From Riptortus pedestris (taxonomy: Eukaryota > Arthropoda > Insecta > Hemiptera > Alydidae): a stretch of DNA of 64,000 nt. A model generated the notes under the pieces. It was given only the letters and a program-made list of their open reading frames with translations. It did not search any database and was not told the origin of the DNA. The stretch lies in assembly GCA_019009955.1 (NCBI GenBank), contig CM032229.1, positions 7,670,001 through 7,734,000 on the forward strand. The letters are read 5' to 3'. Below, one piece after another: positions 52,170 to 63,790 of this stretch (its first letter is position 1; each line of letters begins with the position of its first letter). The position numbers were made by a program, and so were the translations under genes.

Positions 52170-53260
52170 TATGGCAGATTTTATTTCAGGACTCCCTTTG
52201 CAACAAAAACACCCCCTGGATAAACCCTTTAAAATTTTAATATAACTTATAATCAATGGAAGAATTAATGATAATTGACATAGCGAGTTTTGTTAAGTTC
52301 GGTTCAGCAGCGTTAGTGCCCGCTAAAGTTTAATCATAAAACTCATTTATACTTAGTATACGGCAAAAGTGCATATAACAAACGTTACTACTATATATTA
52401 AAAAATAAACCCAACTTTTGTTTTTCGCCATATTTTTCTGAAAAAAGCAATTCCTAGGAAACAAAATATCTCCTATAAATTTTTAATTTCAGGGGTAATA
52501 AAGTTACCCCCACTCCTCCCCGTCCCTAGAAATGTTAATAGTATGGCTTATTATAAGGTAGGCGTTGTCTATTATTCAAATCACAATTACAGAGTTTTGG
52601 TTTAGTTCTCGATCTTGTAACTATCCGTTTAGTCCCAAATTCAAGTAATTGTTCAGCTGGATCCATCTTGGTGAAAGCAGATAGTAATTCTAAAGTCGGT
52701 ATATCCATTTATAATTCGGTATGGGCCGAAGATTGATGTATTACAAAAGTTAAACTCTAAATTACAAAATAAACTAATATATTGATAATGTATTATATTT
52801 GCGGAAAACAAAAACTCTCAATGGAATGCCAAGCGTATTTTCGCTATTTTTAATTTCAGGCTTCCCTTATAAACCCCTTTCCTGCCCGTCCATAGACAAT
52901 GTTGGTATGGCTTTATTAAATGATATAACATGTTTATACACATACCGAGTTTTATATAGTTCGTGTTTAAAGTCTTTTTTTGGCAAATAAATATTGTTGA
53001 CGTCCCCCCCTATAATTTTGTTGTATTCAATTTCGCATTTAAACGTCAATACGAATTTCCTAAAAGTGTATATATCAAAAAGTTAATCTAAATAACAAAT
53101 AAACAACTTTTGTTACACCGTTGCTTTATATTTGACTAACTTTTTAACCAATCCCTTTAGAAAAACGATATATCGCTTTCTTTTTTAATATTCAGGCTCC
53201 CTTATTCCCACCTTCCTGTTGTTCACTCTCTTTTATTTTCCTAAAGTCTCTAAGTTAGGG
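52170..53260. repeat. Degenerate long-unit tandem repeat (~300-370 bp)
   Basis: A segment of the form TTTTAATTTCAG followed by a CCCTTAT..CCCC..CCTG-type block recurs near 52189, 52492, 52859 and 53195. In at least two units a TAGTATGGCTT / TTGGTATGGCTT word and a GAGTTTTGG / CGAGTTTTATATAG word follow in the same order. Spacing varies from about 303 to 367 bp. The units are very diverged. Confidence 0.5.
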
Positions 53261-54905
53261 TTTAGTAACTAAATTTAACATACCTAATGTTTCATCAAAA
53301 TCGGTTTCTGGCCGTTTATGCGTGTAAAAAGGGTAACATGAACCAAATAACAAACTTTTCATAACATACACGAAAAGAAACAATAATGCATATTGGTGTC
53401 GATTTGACATGTGAAACGAAAAGTTATCGTGGAAATTTCGCTGCCCCACATAAAAATCTATGTACAGACAGAGGTTGATACAATTTTGCATTATTTTATA
53501 TATATTTCCATATTTGCACGAATATGGGATATATTATATTTATAATATATATATATATACAAGATACTATTGATTCGTTTTAACCCCTGCTGAAACCAAA
53601 CCAGAGCTTAGTCTCACATCTGTGGAGATATTACATATCAGAGATATTACGGACAGCATATAAATCTGCCCACTGTGGGTAATTCTAAAAATATATGTCT
53701 TTTATTTCTTGTATTTTATATAAACGTCGGTCAATTATCAATTAAATTTTGAATTGAGACCTTGTATATGATGGGCACGTTTTTTTTATGGCGGCCTTTA
53801 GTTTATATCAAGAGTTGATCTTTTGCCAAGTTCTCGCCCGTTCATAAATGTCCTTTTCGTACAACAGTAGATAAATCTGGAAGGTTTTGTGGATAATTCT
53901 TTTAAAAACGTGCGGTAAAGAAAATATCTTTTTGGATATGGTGACACGCACACACTTGCAACACAAAACACGCCCATTAATACGGCTCCATTTTTCAGAT
54001 AGCGTATTTTAGATTTTCAAAGTATCCATGAGCAACCTTCCTGAAATCCCCCCCCCCCTTCTTCTTCCTCGTCTAACTTAAGAATCAGATTGGTTCATAG
54101 TGGATTTCGAGCACAAACATACACACAACACAAATCACTAGATGATATTTCACACACACCCACACCACACCACACACATATATTTATATTTATATTACAA
54201 CATTGGGATTTATACCAAATCTGAAATAGATTGATTGAGATAAAAATATTCTGGTTCATATAAATTCTTTTATTGGCAGATAATGTATAAAGTTACATTT
54301 AATCTACTAAAGTTAATTAAATCTCAATTTCTATTATTAAACTCTAAAAAAAATCTCTCATTTAATTAGCAAAAAGAGATTGTACTAAATGGATTGGTGA
54401 AAGCGATCAGTTGATTAACGGGATATCATTACTCAGATGTCAGAGAACACAATGACCAACTTTTACAAAAATTAAAACTAAGTAATTATTAAAGTGAAAC
54501 TAATGCTGAATGCCAAGCGAAATCGGATTTAATTAAAAACCTTTCAGAAGGACATTGGTATATTAAATGATAACCTTAATAAAATCGAACCTACCAACTC
54601 CCTTGTTTTCCATGATGAATTACATATACGGTTGATTCAATTACATTATATACTTCAACAGATTTCCTTCAAACTACAAAAAAACAAAAAAAAACTGATG
54701 AATTAGTACTTCGGATGTGGATTTTCAAAACTTTTTAACCAAAATAAGGCCTTTGAAGGGAGCTTTGGAGATTCTTTGCGTAATTCCCCATTCCTCTCGC
54801 AGCCTGCTTCTCTACTTCTCTCTCTCTCTCTTCTCTCTCTCCCTCCTGTCTCAAATGCTCTCCCTCTCCCTTGTAACCTTATCCCTCCCATTTTTTTTCT
54901 TGGAT
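53261..54905. other. AT-rich sequence, with a CT-rich tract at 54800-54850
   Basis: A CTCTCTCT-type pyrimidine tract lies at about 54800-54850. (CA)-rich words occur at 54150-54180. A scrap like the HINE core (GATTGATTGAGATAAAAATA) lies near 54225. No gene is supported. Confidence 0.4.
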
Positions 54906-54909
54906 ATCT

Positions 54910-55140
54910 GAAATAATTGATGAGATAAAAAATGATTCTAATTGGTTCATTATAAAACTACTGTACTAGATTACTATATCTAGTAACTATTTTATATAGT
55001 TTTCAATGAAAATAATAAAGTATGTTCGGGTATATTTCAGTTATTTTTTGTGGTCAGGAATATTTGTGTCTAGTCAGCTCTGAGAGCTCGGCTATCCTGG
55101 TTCTTTCTTTCGATTCGCGTTCTGTTTGTAGATTTACTTT
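54910..55140 (-). mobile_element. HINE core fragment
   Basis: ATAATTGATGAGATAAAAAA, TATATCTAGTAACTATTTTA and TATATTTCAGTTATTTTTTG follow the order seen in the long copy at 20948-21964. Ends are absent. GCTCTGAGAGCTCGGCTATC is partly repeated about 80 bp later. Confidence 0.5.
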
Positions 55141-55184
55141 CAGAATTTATTTATTGGAGCTCTGAGAGCTTCGGCTAACCCTGG

Positions 55185-55680
55185 TTGCTCTAAAACTAAA
55201 GGATTTGTATTTAACGAAAACAAAACAAAAAAAACTAGAACAAAAAAATTAACAAAATTCGTAAATGGTACACAAAGCACAAAAAGAAAACAAAACAAGA
55301 TAAAGGAACTGGAAAGGAACCAAAAACACAAAAATCTACAGAACACGGGGAACATTTAAAACAAACAAAGGATTTACAAACAGTAAAAGGATCACATGGT
55401 GATATCAAAACTGAAATGGGAAAGTTAGGAACGCAACTCAAAACAGATCTGGAATAAAAAAAAATAGAACCCAAAAGATCTGAATGAAACACGACTTAGA
55501 ACTCGGAATTGTAAATGAACTAAAAACAAAATGGAACTCAAAAGCATGAATGGGAATCAAAAAAAAGGTATTGCAGCGAGATTGCAAGAGAACAAATAAA
55601 GATTCATAAGCTAGGTGAAAAACATGCAAATCAAAACTATTGATATTGGTACAATAAAGAAAATTCATTAATTTTCAATA
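55185..55680. other. A-rich, strand-asymmetric tract
   Basis: About 500 bp in which A makes up roughly half of the plus strand and T is scarce, with AAAACAAAAC, GGAAC and AAAC words throughout. The minus-strand frames here (55140-55668) are F/L/V/C-rich shadows of this composition. No strict tandem period was found. Confidence 0.6.
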
Positions 55681-55814
55681 ATGAATTGCATAAAACAATA
55701 AGTCTTACTCAGACTATTTACATAACACTCTGTACTTCGCCTAAAAACAACCACTGGGGTGAGTGATAACTCATACATAGTTAGTTTTAGAGATTGTTGA
55801 AAAGTAAAACTGGA

Positions 55815-55903
55815 AAAAGATTTCTATTTGTTCACTTAATAGTCACAGTGGTGTTAATTGTTACTAGTATGTAGATTTATCTATTGTAAGACTTCCACGT
55901 GGA
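55815..55903 (-). mobile_element. HINE 5'-proximal fragment
   Basis: TATTTGTTCACTTAATAGTC, GTGGTGTTAATTGTTACTAG and ACTTCCACGTGG match the segment just inside the 5' end. The terminus itself is missing. Confidence 0.55.
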
Positions 55904-56047
55904 CACGCCAGCTAAACTTCATTCAGTTAGTAACAGCTGCCCTATCCATTGTTCAGGATCACTCCTTCTTCGTAGGATCTATTTTATTCAGAATAAAATT
56001 TCCTACAAGAATATGTAGGTTATGGTAAATCCCCCCCGAAAAAAAAA

Positions 56048-56836
56048 TCTGTCACGCAGGGGCTACGTAAACTAAGCAGATTTCCCTCGTGAAGTTCAAC
56101 AATAGATAAATTTACATATTGGTAACAAAACACCACCGTTAATATTAAGTGAATCAATACAAATGATAGTAAGAAACCTCCCGACGGGAAGCGCATCAAA
56201 ACTAAACAAACAGGTCTGCCAACCTCACGCCGAAAAGAAAAACAATTACTGAATTATATGAGAATATAGCATATTAATTTTATTGAAAACTATATACTAT
56301 ATTTAGTACTGTAATTTATAATAAATCAGAAAATTTTTTATCTCAATCAATCAAATTTTAGTAGTCCAAGAACTTAATACGAAGGGGGGGGGGGTCACCA
56401 GAACATATTTGCATTTGTAGAAGTGGGGGTTTTCTGAAAGCTGAAAACTGAAAAATGCAAATATCTCATAATATTCATGATAGAGAATAAATGTATATAA
56501 TAGTATTTATAGTGCATTTAATTTGCAATAAGATTGATTTTATTTTATTTTATTTTCGATCAAACGTATAGACAAGGAGATATTTAGAATTTTCAAAATT
56601 CTCATTCTCTAAACCCCTCCCCCCTTGTCCGACTTCAGCCTTCATCATTCATTTTACATAAAACGATTTAATATTGTGTTTGATAACGATCAAACAATAT
56701 TTGTGGCTAGAGCGGTAACAGACAATATATATATATATATATATATACTATTTTGAACGGACCTCATTTTCGTCATCTGCTAGGTAGGATAGATGGACAT
56801 TTGAAGAAAAATTTCCCTTGAGGGAAATCTGCTCAA
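56048..56836 (+). mobile_element. HINE copy, both ends present (789 bp)
   Basis: It starts TCTGTCACGCAGGGGCTACG after an A-run. The body contains two core regions (long form), a TTTTATTTTATTTTA insertion and a (TA)n at 56725-56747. The 3' end joins GAAGAAAAATTTCCC directly to the hairpin, losing about 35 bp, and ends CTGCTCAA. Confidence 0.8.
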
Positions 56837-56839
56837 ACG

Positions 56840-57810
56840 CTACTTTGGCTCCATTGTACAAGACCTGCATGCTAATCCTAATGCATTTGGACATGCCAGG
56901 CGATGGTTTTATTAAACAGGGACATTATTAAGAAACGGCAGCTTAATTTCAAATGCTAACTTTATTAAATGAATATACATAACTTAAGAATAATTTATTG
57001 AGTGACTCCGTGTGCAAATGCTGACTTAATCATGCTTTAGTATTGATGTCAGGTGTAAGAGCTATATTGGTACTCCATATTTTATTTCGGGACTGCGTTG
57101 CTCATCGGAAGAATTCCAAGATGGCCATTACCTAGACCTTGAAGTACTGCCGAATAGGTTCTAACTAGACATATGCATTCAAGAACCCTCATTCACTTCG
57201 CAGCTAACTTCATTCCTATGAACAATGAGCATTGTGAACCAATGGATACCCTAGTATTTGTCCCAACCGTGACGTGAACACTAAACTGCCGATTACAGAT
57301 TTGTCCAACGAGTAATGTAATATGAAGAGTTTATTCGTTTCTTAGAATAAATAGTTTTGAATCGGTCATTCTGATCTAATACAATTATTTGCGGGAGGGC
57401 GAAAAGATGTTGATTTTCTGAGTTGATATTCTGGCAGGTGGAAGTGACTTCAAATGTAGGTAGCTGGAAGAAATGGCTACGCTTCCACTGTGTTATGATG
57501 ATGCACTGTATTATGACGAAAAACAAAGACAATTCTACTCATTTTAAGTGGTTTACCAAAATGTAAATAAACACAATCACATGATATTGTTTAGAAGGAA
57601 ATAACGAATATCATTCTTGTAGTACGATATACTATAGACATTGATATGATTCTTAGGCCATCCTGTTTATCAGCAGAGGGTTCCGCCTTGTCTCAGATAA
57701 GCTCTTCCGGGATTTGCTACTATTTTAGAATTATTTCTCAGAAGATGGAACACTGCCTTTCCGTTATATTAAAGTTTATCTTCATTGTAAGTGATAAGGG
57801 TTATTTAAAA

Positions 57811-57851
<41 letters not shown>

Positions 57852-58186
57852 AATCCTTATATAAAATACTGAACAACTGACATATTTTAATGGATTATTG
57901 ACTAATAAGTGAAATACCAAAATCAAGTAATCAAATAGAGGATTTATCACTGAAAAAATGTAATAAATCATTATCCATGCACATCATAAAATCAAAACTT
58001 AGCATAGTTTCTACGTGGAATGAATATGTCAGGAGTACGAATGAGATTTTCATATAATACAAAAAAGCTAATGACCATAATACTAATATCAACTTAAAAA
58101 AAAATGTACAACGCAACAATCTTAACACGTTACATGGTTTACAACTATAAGTATGTACAACACTTTTTGATCCTACACACAACAAT
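56840..58186. other. Unique-looking sequence with one (TA)n
   Basis: Mostly no match to other parts of the window, apart from a weak echo of 50020 near 57475. A TA run lies at 57812-57849. Short frames have no motif. Balanced composition at 57080-57290 suggests host DNA. Confidence 0.35.
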
Positions 58187-58556
58187 TTTTTTTTTTTTAT
58201 CTAAAGCCCTAGTATTTAGTTGCTACCTTGGTCGAATTCCCAAGCCTGTTGGGGTGAAAACAGCTTCCCTTTTCCTGAACGGGGACGCTCTATTATAAGG
58301 GTGTAAGGTGGTTAAGTGTTGATTGAGAATTTGAGCGTTTGTAAAAGAAACCCGAAATCGGGTGTTACCGGGAGGGTTGTGAGGACGGGAGAAAACGAAA
58401 GAAGAAAGTATAGGGGTATTAGGAGTGGAGATAAGATGAAAAAGACGAAAGCAGCCTTAACCCGGCCGGGGCATGATTCCAGAAGGAAGCTAAATCTAAA
58501 CTAATGCTAACCTATACTAAAGTCTTAAATTAGTGCCGAAGATGTGTGATGGTAAA
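58187..58556 (-). mobile_element. Poly(A) retroposon with 12-bp target duplication
   Basis: ACACACAACAAT flanks the element exactly (58175-58186 and 58557-58568). The minus strand ends GGGCTTTAGATAAAAAAAAA, a poly(A) tail. A related copy is at 41975. The 370-bp body contains CCCCGGCCGGGTTAAGGCTG and no coding frame of note, so it is a SINE or the non-coding end of a LINE. Confidence 0.82.
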
Positions 58557-58569
58557 ACACACAACAATA

Positions 58570-59380
58570 TATTTATGATTTTACATTTTATACCGCATTC
58601 AACATCCCCCTTCTCCCCACCACTCTTCCTTACTCCCGCCCCGTTACCACAAGTCTTTGTGTGTGAGGGTGTGTAACCAACATTGCTGTACACACGAATC
58701 CTCCCCCCCCCATGGCTATATCGAATTACTTGCTGAAAATAAGGGTTTTCGACACATACCTGCGTAACCTAAGCATATTTCACCGAAGATGAAAATGTAT
58801 GCTGGGCATAAGAAGATTAGTAATTATATAGCCTTAAATGAAAATCGCATGAAAAATAATAATGCCAATGTTGCAGTTCATGAAAAGTATTTATAGGCAA
58901 TATATTTTGGTACATTACTTATCAAACATATTAGCATTTTGTATGGTTTGTCCTTTCTCTGTACCTCACGTTTCTTGGTCCGATTTTAGCCACTTATTCA
59001 TCTTTAGTTCTACATGAAGCGCCTAAATATGAAGTAACGAGCTATCTACTTGTAATGAATCTGAGATTGCATTACATGGAGCTATCACAAATGACCATAT
59101 ATTTTAATTTATGAGTAATGCCAGCACATAGCTCATTAAGATTAATATTTATAAGTACTTATTTGTCTAATTTTTACTTGTAAATAAGAGTTTTATCCAA
59201 TTTGTTAAGTCACCATGTGCTCTGGCACTTTGATAGATAAAGCCGATGGATTTTTATAACAGCATTCCCAGCTCTTAAAGTCGATACACTAAATAATATC
59301 CAGGATGAATTTCGAAAATAATATCTCGTTAAATAAACGTTTTGGGCATTTTTGATCAGCGGGGCAAAGTTCTTCATCGG
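58570..59380. other. AT-rich sequence, nothing recognised
   Basis: No gene or shared repeat was recognised. Confidence 0.4.
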
Positions 59381-59387
59381 CTCGGGT

Positions 59388-59560
59388 TATAAAAGAGTGA
59401 TGTCGCGAACGGATTAAAACAGCCGCAGCTTAGATTCTCTTGACGGGAGACCCATGTCAGTGACATCTCGCTCAGCCTTCAGCTCACACCTTGTCAGCTT
59501 GCATATCGCCTGCACTACCTCTCACTGCAGAGTCTGATAGGGAATTTCTATAAACCAGCT
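59388..59560 (+). promoter_or_regulatory. Possible promoter with GC-richer downstream segment
   Basis: TATAAAAG is followed about 32 bp later by AACAGCCG, a weak initiator. The next 130 bp are distinctly richer in G+C than anything nearby and contain ATGTCAGTGACATC and CACTGCAGAGTCTGATAGGG. A 27-codon frame from the ATG near 59454 has no known motif. No splice donor is obvious. This could be a host first exon or an old element end. Confidence 0.25.
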
Positions 59561-59829
59561 AAGTTCATTTATTGTAATTTAGTTTAAGTAGATATAAGTG
59601 TTCTCCTTTATATCGCTAAAAGGTGCCTCTCTCATATACAATTTATATCTGGTATTTGGTGAAGTTTTAATTATAAATAAATTTCTATATATTTACATTA
59701 TGAGTCAAGAGTCGATTGTTGGAGAACCCTTACTAAATTCTTTGTTAGTGATTTTGTTGTGGGAATTATCATCTTTTACTGCTTCCACTGCCTTTTGCCG
59801 CAGCCAGTTCGCAACAGAATTATGAAAAG

Positions 59830-60378
59830 TCCGTCACGCAGGGGCTGCGTAAACTAAACAGATTTCCCACGTGAAGTTTTACAATATAGAAATCTGCCTA
59901 ATAACAACTGTAGTAGTAAGAAACCTCTAAACCTAAAACATTATTTAGGGCGAAATAACCCAGAAGTTTCTAGCCCCAAAAAACAGTTAACCTAACCTCT
60001 AAACCTATTCACGAGGGACGAGTAGTTATGGAAACGGCCGCCAGAGCTCTCGGCGGAAAGTCCGAACATAGCCTACTGGTGACCACACGCAGATTACAAA
60101 TGCAAATATCTCGGTTAATATTCAAGATAGAGAATAAATGCATATAACAATATTTATAGTAAATTTAATTTGCAATAAGATTGCTTCTATACAATCTTTC
60201 GATCCGATGCATAATAACGGAGATATTTCGAATTTTTGAAAATCCCCCTCTAAACCCCCCCCTCCCACTGGTCCGATTTCAGCCGTTAACGAACTTGATC
60301 TTCCTTTTTACATAAAACGATTAAATACCGAGTTTGGTGACGATTAAACAAAAATTGCGACCGCTAGAGTGTTAACAG

Positions 60379-60440
<62 letters not shown>

Positions 60441-60559
60441 TTGAACGGATCTCATTTTCGTCATCTGGGTAGGATCGATGGACATTTGAAGAAATTTTTC
60501 GAAAATCGCGGCATGAGTACGACCTCATGCAAAGTACCCCCTTAAGGTAAATCTGCTAA
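59830..60559 (+). mobile_element. HINE copy, full length (730 bp)
   Basis: It starts TCCGTCACGCAGGGGCTGCG. It carries the GGCCGCCAGAGCTCTCGGCGG subfamily block shared with 12525, a (TA)n at 60382-60436, and the end TTAAGGTAAATCTGCTAA. The hairpin is damaged on its left arm. An insertion near 59940-60000 contains TAACCTAACC. Confidence 0.85.
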
Positions 60560-60744
60560 AATGTCAAGATTTTTGCAAAATCGCGATCTACGTGAATCCA
60601 CAGATGACATATTAGCTCTTCGTAAAGGATTATTGTTAACATGAAAAACGCTTTCGTTTAAATTATACTTGAAAGGTAAATATCGTAAAACGTTTCATCA
60701 GTAAGAGACATTCCGAGTTTCAAACGGTGCATTATATGAGAAGT

Positions 60745-60960
60745 ATTAAGAGCCGGTAATGGAGTTCCCCAAGGTGGTGTTAATTGCCCCATTGTGTTTG
60801 GCAGAACCATAAACTAGTCTGGGATTGAGGGACACATTAAAACACCGCTTTATGCTGACGACTTAACATTAATTCAGTTTATAGTTCGGTCGACTGACAA
60901 CAAAAACATATGTTGTCAGACAGCTCCTGCTAGCTTAATCACTCAACAGTCCGTATTTTC
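60745..60960 (+). pseudogene. LINE reverse-transcriptase fragment
   Basis: The plus strand reads NGVPQGGVNCPIVFG, a stop, then GHIKTPLYADDLTLIQF. GVPQGG and YADD are the conserved motifs around the polymerase active site, here only about 20 codons apart, in the spacing usual for non-LTR elements. The rest of the element is absent. Confidence 0.85.
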
Positions 60961-61112
60961 TCGATTTAGCTCACAATGGCAGAAACTTGTATGTTGTGCA
61001 CGTATGGAATGAAATGAAATGTGTTTATTTCCATTAAATGTTATACAACATAATAGGATGCGTCAAATAGTTTTGTTCTACATAAACAATTTTCTAATAT
61101 TATGTCAATTAA

Positions 61113-61326
61113 GGGGCTCAGGTTGGCCGTGCGAGTTAGGGCGTAGGTCCTAATCTCGCGTGGTAGACCTAGAGTGGCGGGTTCGAATCCCGCCCTGGTG
61201 ACGGACTCACTAAATAAACTCCTTAGGGTCACCCTGGCTAGAAAAGGGTGGTAACCTGTAGATAACCCGCCCCGATTAGCCTAGTAGCATAAAGTGGACG
61301 TAAATAATAATAAACAAATAATAAAA
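61113..61326 (+). mobile_element. SINE with 12-bp target duplication
   Basis: TATGTCAATTAA flanks it on both sides (61101-61112 and 61327-61338). The head GGGGCTCAGGTTGGCCGTGC and B box GGGTTCGAATCCCGCC are the best in the window and match RNA polymerase III needs. The body and the TAATAATAAAC tail are intact. The duplication and good boxes mark a recent insertion. Confidence 0.94.
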
Positions 61327-61339
61327 TATGTCAATTAAA

Positions 61340-61835
61340 TTCTTTAAAAATTATCAAATAACATTTATACTTATATAATACATTCGTTATAAAATTAGCT
61401 CAAATTCTAAGAATACATAGTATCAAATTCATTAATTTAAATAATTATATATAATAAATTAATTTCTTTAACAATCTAAATAATACTCGAAACATAAAAT
61501 ATACACTACATTTTTTTATTAACTACCTGCAAATATTTATTAGAGGATGATAAGCTTTATAAATGATGAGAAACTTGTCCAACCTTAAAGAGGCATTGTA
61601 CACAAATTATTTTATACCTATATATTATTTAATAATGTAAATTTTTGAAAGCATTCATACTGTGTATAAAAACATCCGTCATACATGAAGTTCTTTAATT
61701 TATTTTTAAACAAAGAATATTTTTTAATAGATTTATTACATTCAGGCTAACAATGATCGTTAAAGAGTTTTACTCTTGAAAATGATACGCTTTTCTCGAA
61801 ATATTTGTGTTTGTGGTTGGCAACATATTCTTGTA
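61340..61835. other. AT-rich sequence, nothing recognised
   Basis: No gene or repeat was identified. Confidence 0.4.
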
Positions 61836-61839
61836 TTTT

Positions 61840-61934
61840 GTTGCTAGGTAAGAACGATGGGCATTTGTAGAAATTTGTCGAAAATCGCGTCATGAATACA
61901 ACCCCAATAGGTTTCCTTAGGGGAAATCTGCTAA
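61840..61934 (+). mobile_element. HINE 3' part, no (TA)n
   Basis: GCTAGGTAAGAACGATGGGC and AATCGCGTCATGAATACAAC lead to TCCTTAGGGGAAATCTGCTAA. The body is missing. Confidence 0.7.
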
Positions 61935-61939
61935 AACCA

Positions 61940-62785
61940 TAAATTGAAACTGTATACAAACTATATAAACAAAAGTTCTCACATTCTCAAAATGTACTAA
62001 GAATAGAAGGTAGCCATATCACTGCCACATACATAACTTACTTCTATTCTTATTAAATTGAATAAACAAAATTTTTGGCTCCTCTTTAAGTGATATACAC
62101 CGTACCAATGCAACAGATAAAATAAAAAAATCGTATAAATCTTTCTACAATTGATAAAAACGGAGAGCCAAGGATAGTATTCTTCGGAATGACTGGACCA
62201 TGTTATTATAGTTTTGTGATATTATTATAGTTTTTGTTCACTTTTTTCCTGTTTTAAACGACATGCTCCTTTATTTTAATATATGATAGAGCATTGTGTA
62301 CATTTTTAGTAAAATGTCCAGTTTAATTTATGTCGTTTGTAGGAACTCTATGAATGGTTACGGGTCATGAGTATAACCACAATTGATTTCCATTTGGAGA
62401 AATTACTAGTTTTTTTTCATATGTTTTAACTTTGTAGATTTTCGGTTCCAGGCTGCAGCAATAACAAACCGGCCTCATTTCTATGAGTCACAGCTGTCAG
62501 AACGGTTTGTCAAAATTTATAGCCTCCATGCCTTGCTTAAATATTTTTCTTAGTCCTGAAACTCCCAGATGGTTGCCCTGTCACCCCTCGACATTACATA
62601 AACGATGACATCATGGCTAAAGGCTTAAAGCATGTGATGCAACATTTCGTTATACAATCATTATTATTTGAAGGATTTATTCTCAGTGCACAATTATAAT
62701 AATTTAGTTATTTTCCAAAGAAGATGGGGCTAAAGAGTAGAGAGTTCGCAGCTATCAGCCATGAGAAATCAAAAAGCTACTGGCT
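61940..62785. other. Unique-looking sequence, nothing recognised
   Basis: The block at 62440-62640 has balanced composition and matches no repeat in the window. It could be host non-coding DNA. Confidence 0.35.
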
Positions 62786-62789
62786 ATAG

Positions 62790-63450
62790 GCTGCATGAAC
62801 TAAGATTTCCCACCTGGTTTTATACACTATTAACATACATTCCCCATATATTTTCTATTTCTAAGTAAAAATCCTATGAGTAGAAGGATGCGAATAAATG
62901 TTTAGAACAACAACTGTAGAATATCAATAGTTTAATAAGATTAATTCTATAGCATTTTTCGATCCGACTCATAATAACGAAGATATTTTGAATTTTAGAA
63001 TTCATCCCTAATTGAATATTTAGTGTTGAATGAAGAATTAAAATATCGAGTATGCTACAAATAAACATTTCCATTTCAAGATCGCAAAATCCTAATAGAT
63101 GATCACACTATTTGCATGTATTTCACAAAGTCCAATGAAAACAAGATTTGGTATTTAAGCTTAGAATAAAGTAGTTAAAGATATATCAGCGTATTCTTAA
63201 TTTTAATCTTTAATTTTTAATGGGTCTTTACCCCAAATTAATGCAAACATCTCAGTTAATATTCAAGAAAGAGAAATGATATATGTTTGTGTGTGATTAG
63301 TTATTTTTGTTTCATCGTTTCAAAACTCGGTATTACGTTTTTCTCAAAAATAAAGATCAAGTTCGTTAATGGCTGAAATCGGACCAGTAGGAGGAATTTC
63401 CAAAAGTCAAAGTTATTATAGGTCGGATCGAAAACTTTTATAGCACCACT
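62790..63450. mobile_element. Two decayed HINE fragments in opposite orientation
   Basis: Plus-strand core at 62790-63180 (GGCTGCATGAACTAAGATTT, TTTTTCGATCCGACTCATAA). Minus-strand core at 63295-63450 (GATCAAGTTCGTTAATGGCT, TATAGGTCGGATCGAAAACT). Neither has a 3' hairpin or (TA)n. Confidence 0.6.
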
Positions 63451-63459
63451 CAACTCCTG

Positions 63460-63790
63460 TCATCTGCACTATTCAAACAAACTGAGGTTGTTGTATATCT
63501 AGAGTAAACGCATGGTAATTTTTACCTTGAACTCGTAATCCTATCCATGGAGACGAACAAGGGCATGAATAAGGTCACATGCAGTGGGTTCCTGTTGCCT
63601 TCTGCAGATCCTACAATAAAGTCATAATAAGAAAATCCATTTATGTCAATAAAGACACAAGTGAAGAAAATTCCTTGGCCAGAGCTGTTAGAGAGCCATC
63701 CCTCAATAGCCCGTAGAGTACAAATATTGACTAATAATAGGGATTAACCAGTACGCACATCCAGACTACAACACAGTCAAGCCCCAACTT
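63460..63790 (+). repeat. Single-copy form of the element that holds the 104-bp array
   Basis: GCATAA/ATTTATGTCAATAAAGACAC-type sequence and GGCCAGAGCTGTTAGAGAGC, then CATCCCTCAATAGCC, match 7470-7600 followed by one 104-bp unit. Here the unit is not repeated. It therefore shows the likely pre-amplification state. Confidence 0.65.

Noticed and set aside
55140..55668. Minus-strand frames rich in F, V and C
   Set aside because: Shadows of the A-rich plus strand; three overlapping frames, no motif.
59985..60000. TAACCTAACC as an arthropod telomeric (TTAGG)n remnant
   Set aside because: Only two units, inside a HINE. Similar single words occur by chance elsewhere, for example near 21797 and 50585.
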